Source of the DNA: Nitrosomonas sp. UBA6494
GTDB lineage: Bacteria > Pseudomonadota > Gammaproteobacteria > Burkholderiales > Nitrosomonadaceae
Length of the DNA stretch: 7,022 nt
Assembly (NCBI GenBank): GCA_002435335.1
Contig: DJMI01000040.1
Span: 1-7,022 of the forward strand
Reading direction: 5' to 3'
Under the pieces are notes generated by a model. The model saw only the letters and a list, made by a program, of their open reading frames with translations. It was not told where the DNA came from and searched no databases. Made by a program: the position numbers and the translations under genes. Position 1 is the first letter of the stretch, and each line of letters starts with the position of its first letter. Positions 1 to 5,734 of the stretch are shown one piece after another.

Positions 1-108
1 GTTACCACGGAAATCGGTTATATGCATCTGTACTTCAACAGACCGCATAGCGCTCGACCTGATCAAATGCTTCACATTCTGGGCGTAAACTTGCTCATGA
101 ATTTCTAA
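1..108 (+). CDS. Possible C-terminal tail of an unidentified protein, perhaps transposase-like (partial)
   Basis: The plus-strand frame beginning at base 1 is open to a TAA at 106-108 and gives 35 residues, cut off at the left edge. The peptide contains YFNRPHSARPDQ, which faintly recalls the end of DDE integrase-core transposases of the IS3 and IS481 type (a YN-x-x-RPHSALG pattern), but the match is loose. A hairpin lies just downstream (137-171), between this frame and the convergent membrane-protein gene, where a shared terminator would be expected. Against it, 35 open codons are not rare by chance, and the opposite strand is also open in the aligned frame up to the edge, with an ATG near base 48. 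The call is tentative and the function is not established. Confidence 0.22.
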   Translation, partial: VTTEIGYMHLYFNRPHSARPDQMLHILGVNLLMNF

Positions 109-136
109 GCATTGCTTGTGTTAATTCTTCGTTGAA

Positions 137-171
137 TCGGCTAACTTTTCGCAGTAAGGAAAGTTAGCCGA
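137..171. terminator. Strong hairpin after the gene cluster, probable transcription terminator
   Basis: Bases 137-148 (TCGGCTAACTTT) pair perfectly with 160-171. In the plus-strand transcript the stem continues with one G-U and one C-G pair, giving 14 bp around the 7-base loop GCAGTAA; in the minus-strand transcript that G-U pair becomes an A-C mismatch. The hairpin begins 33 bases after the stop of the membrane-protein gene on the minus strand and would also follow any plus-strand gene ending at 108, so it could act in both directions. Neither side has a good run of U residues, so it is not a textbook intrinsic terminator. It may instead be an RNA-stabilising 3' hairpin or act together with Rho. 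Confidence 0.45.
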
Positions 172-204
172 AGAACCAAACAAATTCCGCAAGATATTTT
201 CCTG

Positions 205-1467
205 TCACCAGATTAAAATCCATAATGCCAGACCGATACCGGCAGCAGTAGCCAGCATTCCGGAGACGCAATGCCTTGCCAGCATGGTGTTACCGATGAA
301 GAAAACAAGACCGAGCTTGAAGCCGATATTGGAGAGCAATCCAAGACAAACCGCAGTAATCGCTTCTGTAGCTTCGATCTTGCCTAATTTATGCAAATGC
401 AAACTGGATAAGGTAATGGCATCGACATCGGTTAAGCCGGAAATCAGTGCCACGGCATAAAGTCCTCCGCTGCCGGCGATATCCGATAACCAAGCAGAGC
501 AGAACAGTACCACGCCATAAATTAAGCCAAAAGTCGCCGCGGCGCGCAGTTCGGTCGGATTTTTGATTTCCGGCATAGGAATATCGCGCTGACGAGCTAA
601 GCGATACCACCAATAGGCGGTGACAATCGCGCCCAGAAAAAAACCGCCGCCAAGTATCGGTAGCAATTGCGGCAGAATGGCAGGCGAAGCGATTGCGCTG
701 ATAATGCTTAAGCGAATTAAAACGGTCAGATTGGCGATTAATATAACGACTACCGCGAGTTGCGTAAAATCTGCGTTTTCTACGCTACGGCGTGCATAAA
801 CCAGTGATGTAGCGGTACTGGATACCAAGCCACCGAACAATCCAAGTATCGCGGCGTGGCGATGCCCGATCAACTGTACCGCAATATAGCCCGCCAAACT
901 GACTCCAGAAATCAGAACTACCATGAGCCAGATTTGATAAGGATTGATCGCTTCATAAGGACCATAGTATTTATCGGGCAATATCGGCAGAATGATGAAA
1001 GTCAGAACGGCGAATTGCAGCGCCGAAATGAGATCACGCGAGCTCAGTTTATGGGTAATGCCATGCAATTCGGCTTTGAAATAAAGCAGGATGGTGGTAA
1101 TGATGGCGAGCATGATCGCCAGCGTATCGTAGTCATACCAAACGGCGGCGCCCAATCCATAGCAGACAAGTACGGCTATGATTGTAGTGGTGCCGGGGTC
1201 GGTGCTTTCGTCTTTGCTACGGAAATATGCAGCAACCATCATCAGGCCAACGATGAGCAAGCCGCCCAATAACAGCCATGGTGTGGCTTTTTCCGATAAC
1301 ATTGCCGCTAGCGTACCGAATAGTGCAACCAGTGCGAATGTTCTCAAACCGGCGCGTGAACTAGGGTTGCGTTCTCGTTCCAGCCCGATCAGCAAGCCGA
1401 TCGCCAAACTGGTTAGAAAATGCGGTAAGGCAGCCAGTTCGCCGTTGAGCATGAATTCAGTGGGCAT
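205..1467 (-). CDS. MgtC/SapB-like and DUF4010 integral membrane protein
   Basis: This is a very hydrophobic 420-residue protein with about 12 to 14 predicted membrane segments along its whole length. The N-terminal part carries an MgtC/SapB-like signature: LAIGLLIGLERE at about residues 21-32, followed by GLRTFALVALFG at 40-51. The C-terminal half (about 180-395) looks like the DUF4010 region that is usually joined to such an MgtC-like part, with GLVSSTATS at 213-221 and SGLTDVDAIT at 343-352, where small polar and acidic residues sit within membrane segments. It should act in the cytoplasmic membrane. The function of this fused family is not established; MgtC itself is linked to survival in low magnesium and to control of ATP synthase. 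The chosen ATG at 1465-1467 overlaps the end of recJ by 11 bases. A second in-frame ATG at 1450-1452 (codon 6) lies just past the recJ stop. Neither has a good Shine-Dalgarno sequence, which suggests coupling to recJ translation. The stop is TGA. Confidence 0.85.
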   Translation of the reverse strand: MPTEFMLNGELAALPHFLTSLAIGLLIGLERERNPSSRAGLRTFALVALFGTLAAMLSEKATPWLLLGGLLIVGLMMVAAYFRSKDESTDPGTTTIIAVLVCYGLGAAVWYDYDTLAIMLAIITTILLYFKAELHGITHKLSSRDLISALQFAVLTFIILPILPDKYYGPYEAINPYQIWLMVVLISGVSLAGYIAVQLIGHRHAAILGLFGGLVSSTATSLVYARRSVENADFTQLAVVVILIANLTVLIRLSIISAIASPAILPQLLPILGGGFFLGAIVTAYWWYRLARQRDIPMPEIKNPTELRAAATFGLIYGVVLFCSAWLSDIAGSGGLYAVALISGLTDVDAITLSSLHLHKLGKIEATEAITAVCLGLLSNIGFKLGLVFFIGNTMLARHCVSGMLATAAGIGLALWILIW

Positions 1468-3235
1468 GGTCTGTTATCGTGTGATCAGCATGAAACCAAT
1501 GTTCTAGTAAGAATTGCAATGAGGTTTTTCCATTATATTCGTTGATCTGCAAACGATAAATCGCATTGATGACGTCAGGCAAAGGATCGCTGTGAAAAAA
1601 TAAAATAGCATCATAAACATCCATCGATTTTCGGATCGCGGGATCAAGGTGATTGGCATCGAGCTTTCTTAATTTCAGTTTCAAATGCTTTTCGCCGACG
1701 ATGCGTTGATTTTCAACGAAAAAACGCGCATTGAATGTGGGTTGCGGAAAACCCTGCCCCCATACCTGCTTGTCAATGACATGCGCCAATTCCAGATTGA
1801 TTTCCGATGGCGGCAAATCGCCGTCGGTTTCGATGATGCGCGTCAAGTCCGCTGGGGTTAATAAGCTTTGTGCTGCCTGTTCAAAAGCGATGCAAAACTG
1901 TGGGTATGCATCGGCATGAATCGTTAATCCTGCTGCTGCAGCATGGCCGCCGAATTTGAGAATCAAGTCAGGATGCCTTTTGGATACCAGATCCAGTGCG
2001 TCGCGTAAATGAAAACCGTTGATCGAGCGTCCGGAACCTTTGATTTCGCCGTTGTTGCCTGCTGCAAACACGATTACCGGACGGTGGTATTTATCTTTGA
2101 TGCGCGAAGCCAAAATGCCGATGACACCTTGATGCCAATCTGGGTCGAACAAGCAGATGCTATATGCTTCTTGAATTTCATGTTTTCTGCTGTTAAGCGA
2201 ACTTTCAAGCTTTACCAGTGCATCTTGTTGCATTTCGGCTTCAATTCCTTGCCGTTGCCGGTTCAGTTCATCGAGTTGCTTGGCGATGTCGATTGCGACT
2301 GTTTCATTGTCGGTGATCAAACATTCGATACCCAGCGACATATCGTCCAGTCGTCCGGCGGCATTGAGTCGTGGCCCCAACATAAAACCCAATTCGTATG
2401 TGGAAATCTGCATGCAATTGCGTCCCGATACCTGCAGCAAGGCATTGATCCCGGCGCAGGCACGGCCTTTGCGAATGCGTTGTAAGCCTTGCTGTACCAA
2501 AATGCGATTGTTGTTGTCCAGCTTAACCACATCGGCGATCGTTCCCAGGGCAACCAAATCGAGATAGCCGGCCAAATTGGGTTCGACACTGGCTGCCGAG
2601 AAAGCACCACGTTGGCGTAATTCCGCACGGAGCGCAAGCATCAAATAAAAGACGACACCGACGCCTGCGATGCTTTTACTTGAAAACGAGCAACCAGGCT
2701 GATTGGGATTGACGATCGATTGCGCGGCAGGCAGTGCATCACCCGGTAAATGGTGGTCGGTGATCACCACCTGCATACCCAATCGGTTCGCTTCCGCAAC
2801 ACCGTCGACGCTGGCGATGCCGTTGTCGACCGTGATCAAGATATCCGGTTGCTTGATATTGTGTGCTAAACGCACGATTTCCGGCGTTAGGCCATAACCG
2901 AATTCGAATCGGTTAGGTACCAGATAATCAACTTGGGCACCGAATTTTCGCAAAATGCGCAATGCTACTGCACATGCGGTGGCGCCGTCAGAATCGTAAT
3001 CGGCGATGATTAGCAAACGTTTCTGCGCTGCGATGGCATCGGCTAAAAAAACGGCTGCTGCTGTGACGTTTTTCATCTGATTGAATGGAATCAGATGCGC
3101 TAGTTCGGTTTCCAATTGATCGGAATTCTCTATACCGCGCGCTGCGTAAATTCTTGCCAGAACCGGCGGCAATCCGCTGCTGCTCAGTGTTTCGAAGAAC
3201 TGCTGATCGTAAGGGCGCGTGATAATTTTGGTCAT
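1457..3235 (-). CDS. recJ: Single-stranded-DNA-specific exonuclease RecJ
   Basis: The 592-residue protein degrades single-stranded DNA 5' to 3' with Mg2+ or Mn2+, in RecF-pathway recombination, mismatch repair and base excision repair in the cytoplasm. The DHH-family motifs appear in order: ADYDSDG at 78-84, VDNG at 136-139, TDHH at 159-162 and ALGTIADV at 229-236. The DHHA1 part carries GSGRS at 400-404 and GGHAAAAG at 429-436. The C-terminal 120 or so residues correspond to the OB-fold that contacts DNA. Length is close to the E. coli enzyme (577 residues). All expected metal ligands are visible, so it should be active. The ATG at 3233-3235 lies 29 bases after the corC stop, with no clear Shine-Dalgarno sequence in front. 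The gene ends in TGA, inside the start of the next gene. In E. coli recJ is followed by prfB and lysS, whereas here it is followed by a membrane protein. Confidence 0.97.
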   Translation of the reverse strand: MTKIITRPYDQQFFETLSSSGLPPVLARIYAARGIENSDQLETELAHLIPFNQMKNVTAAAVFLADAIAAQKRLLIIADYDSDGATACAVALRILRKFGAQVDYLVPNRFEFGYGLTPEIVRLAHNIKQPDILITVDNGIASVDGVAEANRLGMQVVITDHHLPGDALPAAQSIVNPNQPGCSFSSKSIAGVGVVFYLMLALRAELRQRGAFSAASVEPNLAGYLDLVALGTIADVVKLDNNNRILVQQGLQRIRKGRACAGINALLQVSGRNCMQISTYELGFMLGPRLNAAGRLDDMSLGIECLITDNETVAIDIAKQLDELNRQRQGIEAEMQQDALVKLESSLNSRKHEIQEAYSICLFDPDWHQGVIGILASRIKDKYHRPVIVFAAGNNGEIKGSGRSINGFHLRDALDLVSKRHPDLILKFGGHAAAAGLTIHADAYPQFCIAFEQAAQSLLTPADLTRIIETDGDLPPSEINLELAHVIDKQVWGQGFPQPTFNARFFVENQRIVGEKHLKLKLRKLDANHLDPAIRKSMDVYDAILFFHSDPLPDVINAIYRLQINEYNGKTSLQFLLEHWFHADHTITDHAH

Positions 3236-3264
3236 GAGCCGACGATGCGGATGAGATGAAAAAG

Positions 3265-4113
3265 TTATTCCTGTTGCTGTTGCGTCGCAGCGGTGTGTTT
3301 TTCCACTTTGAGCATGTGCAGGCGCCGGCTGTCGACACGTTGTACGGTAAATTTAAAATCGCCGATCACCACTGATTCGTTGCGATTTGGTACGCGCCCG
3401 AATTTATTGAGTACCAGGCCCCCAATCGTGTCGTAATCATCGCTACTGAAATTCGCACCCAATGCTTCATTGAAACCGTCGATTTCGGTGATCGCCTTGA
3501 CGCGATACAAACCATCGGATTCCATAACGATATTCGCTTCTTCTTCGTCGAAATCGTATTCATCTTCGATTTCGCCGACGATTTGCTCCAATACGTCTTC
3601 GATTGTCACCAGACCGGCAATACCGCCGTATTCATTGACGACGATGGCCATGTGATTGCGGTTGCTTCGAAAATCCTTGAGTAATACATTCAGTCGTTTC
3701 GATTCCGGAATGAACACCGCCGGGCGCAGCATGTCACGGATATTGAATTCTTCGGGATCGGCATAATAGCGCAGCAAATCTTTCGCCAGCAGAATACCGA
3801 TGATTTCATCTTCGCTGCCTTCGATGACGGGAAAGCGCGAGTGTGCGGTTTCGATGACAAATGGAATGAATTCTTCAGGTTTTTCGCTGATGTCGACGAC
3901 ATCCATTTGCGAGCGCGGTACCATAATGTCGCGTGCTTGCATTTCGGAAACTTGCATCACGCCTTCGATCATGCTGAGGGCGTCCGAGTCGAGGAGATTG
4001 CGCTCAAAAGCAGAGTGCAACAGGTTGATCAGTTGTTCGCGGTCTTCCGGTTTTCGGATCAACAAGGCACCAAGTCGTTCCAACCAGCCGCTTTTAGGTG
4101 GGGGTTCATTCAT
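3265..4113 (-). CDS. corC: CorC/YbeX-type CBS-domain protein (HlyC/CorC family)
   Basis: The 282-residue protein is soluble and lacks the DUF21 (CNNM) membrane domain, so it is the short CorC/YbeX form rather than a full transporter. Two CBS domains are visible, one starting near RDIMVPRSQM (61-70) and running to about 120, and one at about 128-185 containing ESKRLNVLLKDFRSN and GLVTIEDVLEQIVGEIEDEYD. An acidic linker (about 182-193) leads to a C-terminal CorC_HlyC domain (about 195-272) with the characteristic DTIGGLVLNKFGRVP. The protein ends in a short glutamine-rich tail. CorC was named from cobalt resistance and magnesium efflux in enterobacteria; YbeX has also been linked to ribosome metabolism, which fits its place next to ybeY. 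The CBS pair probably binds adenine nucleotides. The start ATG is at 4111-4113, 43 bases after the ybeY stop, with only a weak ribosome-binding sequence; the stop is TAA. Length is close to E. coli CorC (292). Confidence 0.93.
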   Translation of the reverse strand: MNEPPPKSGWLERLGALLIRKPEDREQLINLLHSAFERNLLDSDALSMIEGVMQVSEMQARDIMVPRSQMDVVDISEKPEEFIPFVIETAHSRFPVIEGSEDEIIGILLAKDLLRYYADPEEFNIRDMLRPAVFIPESKRLNVLLKDFRSNRNHMAIVVNEYGGIAGLVTIEDVLEQIVGEIEDEYDFDEEEANIVMESDGLYRVKAITEIDGFNEALGANFSSDDYDTIGGLVLNKFGRVPNRNESVVIGDFKFTVQRVDSRRLHMLKVEKHTAATQQQQE

Positions 4114-4156
4114 AACATTCTGGATGAGTGGTAAAAATTTGGTCCTTCATTCAATT

Positions 4157-4606
4157 CTAATCGTGTTCCGTGTATGGATCGTGATAACCCAATTTATTCA
4201 GAATTTGCGTTTCCAGTCGTTCCATTTCGATTGCATCGGCATCTTCAATATGATCATAGCCTTGTAAATGCAAAATGCCGTGTATGGTCAAATGTGCGTA
4301 ATGTGCTATCCGATTCTTGCATTGCTGCTCGGCTTCCCGGTTGACTATCGGTGCACACAGTACGATGTCGCCGCTCAGGGGTTCTGTGTCGTCGTATACG
4401 AACGTCAGAACGTTAGTGGCGTAATCTTTATCGCGAAAATCGCGGTTGAGTTCGCGCCCTTCGTTTTCGTCCACTAGGCGTAAGGTGATTTCAGCCGGTT
4501 GCATCAGCGCGGCCTTGACCCAGCGGCGAAATTGCGGTCGTGTCGGAACATCACTATCTTTTATCGCATATTGCACTATCAGCTTAAACGAGTGAGGAGC
4601 GTGCAA
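4157..4606 (-). CDS. ybeY: Endoribonuclease YbeY (rRNA maturation factor)
   Basis: The 149-residue protein is a metal-dependent endoribonuclease that processes the 3' end of 16S rRNA and takes part in 70S ribosome quality control. The family signature HGILHLQGYDH spans residues 109-119, with H109, H113 and H119 as the expected zinc ligands. RDKDYATNVLTF (58-69) and SGDIVL (78-83) are also typical. The annotated start is a TTG at 4604-4606, only 6 bases after the phoH stop and in the same frame as phoH; there is no ATG before residue 35. A GTG at codon 11 is possible, but it would remove the first half of the KLIVQYA strand, and the TTG gives the same N-terminal length as E. coli YbeY, so TTG is preferred. 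No good Shine-Dalgarno sequence is visible, so translation probably depends on phoH. The stop is TAG. Confidence 0.95.
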   Translation of the reverse strand: MHAPHSFKLIVQYAIKDSDVPTRPQFRRWVKAALMQPAEITLRLVDENEGRELNRDFRDKDYATNVLTFVYDDTEPLSGDIVLCAPIVNREAEQQCKNRIAHYAHLTIHGILHLQGYDHIEDADAIEMERLETQILNKLGYHDPYTEHD

Positions 4607-4612
4607 GATCGT

Positions 4613-5674
4613 TTAGGATTCCCGTTGTTGTTTGTCATGTTGTTCATACGCATTAACGATGCGTTGCACCAGCGGGTGCCTGACCACGTCTTCGGCGAGG
4701 AAACGGGTAAAAGCGATGCCGCGTATTTCTTTCAGCACTTGTTGCGCTTCAACCAGTCCGCTTTTTTGTTGTTTGGGCAAATCGATTTGTGTTACATCGC
4801 CAGTAATTACCGCTTTGGAACCAAGTCCCATGCGGGTTAGAAACATTTTCATTTGTTCCGGTGTGGTGTTTTGCGCTTCGTCTAAGATGATGAACGAGCG
4901 GTTCAACGTGCGGCCGCGCATGAATGCCAACGGTGCAACTTCGATGGTGTTGCGCTCGAATTGCTTGCTGGTTTTGTCAAATCCCATCAAATCGTATAGC
5001 GAGTCGTACAATGGCCGCAAATAAGGATCGACTTTCTGGGTCATGTCGCCGGGTAAAAAACCCAAACGCTCGCCGGCTTCGACAGCCGGCCGTACTAGGA
5101 TCAATCGTGCCACCAGACCGCGCTCCAACGCATCGACCGCGCTGGCAACCGCCAGGTAAGTTTTCCCAGTACCCGCAGGACCGATGGCAAAGGTGATGTC
5201 GTGTTCCTGAATTTGCTGTAAATATTGAATTTGACGCGGTGTGCGTCCGCTCAAATTGCTGCGACGTGTCAGCAGTGCTGGTGAAGCCGGTTGTTGCGAC
5301 GTTTTGCTTTCGCTTGTTTCGACGCTTTGCTCGTTAACGTGCGGATTGAGTGCTTCGATTAAACCGAGCTGAATTTGCTCAAGGCTTAGATGCTGTTGTG
5401 ATTGATCGTAAAAATTACGCAATACTTGTGCCGCTAATTGGGTTTTCCCGGATTTTCCCGATACGCTGAAATGTTCGCCACGCCGCGAAATGGTGACATC
5501 CAATGCATTTTCCATCTGCTTCAAATTTTCATCCAACGCGCCGCATAAATTGGCGAGGCGCTGATTATCGGCCGGAGTAAAGGAAATTTCGAGCGGTGTC
5601 GGTTTCAATGTAAGACGATGTTGTTGCGATAGCGCGATTGTCGCAGCGGATGAGCTACTTTGCAAGCAAAACAC
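4613..5674 (-). CDS. ybeZ: PhoH-like ATPase (YbeZ)
   Basis: This PhoH-family P-loop ATPase has 353 residues if it starts at the GTG at 5672-5674. It has a KH-like N-terminal part (about 27-90, including NLCGALDEN and ISRRGEHF), a variable linker (about 112-138), and the PhoH ATPase domain with Walker A GPAGTGKT at 165-172 and Walker B FIILDEAQNT at 261-270. RPAVEAGERLGFLPGD (195-210), ITGDVTQIDLP (290-300) and the arginine-rich FLAEDVVRHPLVQRIV near the end are typical. It is thought to assist YbeY, probably as an RNA helicase or remodelling ATPase. The start is uncertain: there is no ATG upstream of the conserved core, and a TGA lies two codons before the GTG. The TTG at 5606-5608 (codon 23) would give the same N-terminal spacing as E. 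coli YbeZ and a 331-residue protein. The longest form is listed. The stop TAA is followed after 6 bases by ybeY in the same frame. Confidence 0.95.
   Translation of the reverse strand: MFCLQSSSSAATIALSQQHRLTLKPTPLEISFTPADNQRLANLCGALDENLKQMENALDVTISRRGEHFSVSGKSGKTQLAAQVLRNFYDQSQQHLSLEQIQLGLIEALNPHVNEQSVETSESKTSQQPASPALLTRRSNLSGRTPRQIQYLQQIQEHDITFAIGPAGTGKTYLAVASAVDALERGLVARLILVRPAVEAGERLGFLPGDMTQKVDPYLRPLYDSLYDLMGFDKTSKQFERNTIEVAPLAFMRGRTLNRSFIILDEAQNTTPEQMKMFLTRMGLGSKAVITGDVTQIDLPKQQKSGLVEAQQVLKEIRGIAFTRFLAEDVVRHPLVQRIVNAYEQHDKQQRES
5637..5665 (-). promoter_or_regulatory. Weak candidate sigma-70-type promoter in front of phoH
   Basis: On the minus strand TTGCAA (5660-5665) is followed after exactly 17 bases by GACAAT (5637-5642). 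Each box matches four of six consensus positions. It would drive phoH only if that gene starts at the TTG at 5606-5608, because the upstream GTG at 5672-5674 would not be in the transcript. In E. coli the ybeZYX-lnt unit has its own heat-shock promoter, but no sigma-32 consensus is visible here. A match of this quality occurs often by chance. Confidence 0.2.
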
Positions 5675-5734
5675 GGTGGTTCAGTCCGCTGGAAAATGCT
5701 CCATTGTGCTGCTACATTGTTCATCAATGCATCA

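Noticed and set aside
856..1272. Plus-strand open frame of 138 codons
   Set aside because: It lies entirely opposite the MgtC/DUF4010 gene, and its polar, Q/N/R-rich product resembles no known protein; it is a shadow of the real coding strand.
2009..2485. Plus-strand open frame of 158 codons
   Set aside because: It is fully antisense to recJ, whose DHH motifs make the minus strand certain.
4106..4150. Fourteen-codon minus-strand reading frame in the ybeY-corC gap whose TGA overlaps the start of corC
   Set aside because: It could be a coupling leader, but it has no ribosome-binding site, is very short, and is expected by chance.
3800..4267. Plus-strand open frame of 155 codons across the corC-ybeY junction
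   Set aside because: It is antisense to two well-recognised genes, with a serine-rich product of no recognisable family.
5715..5729. Small inverted repeat CATTG/CAATG in the miaB-phoH gap, considered as a terminator
   Set aside because: Only five A/T-rich pairs with no following T-tract; too weak to stop transcription.
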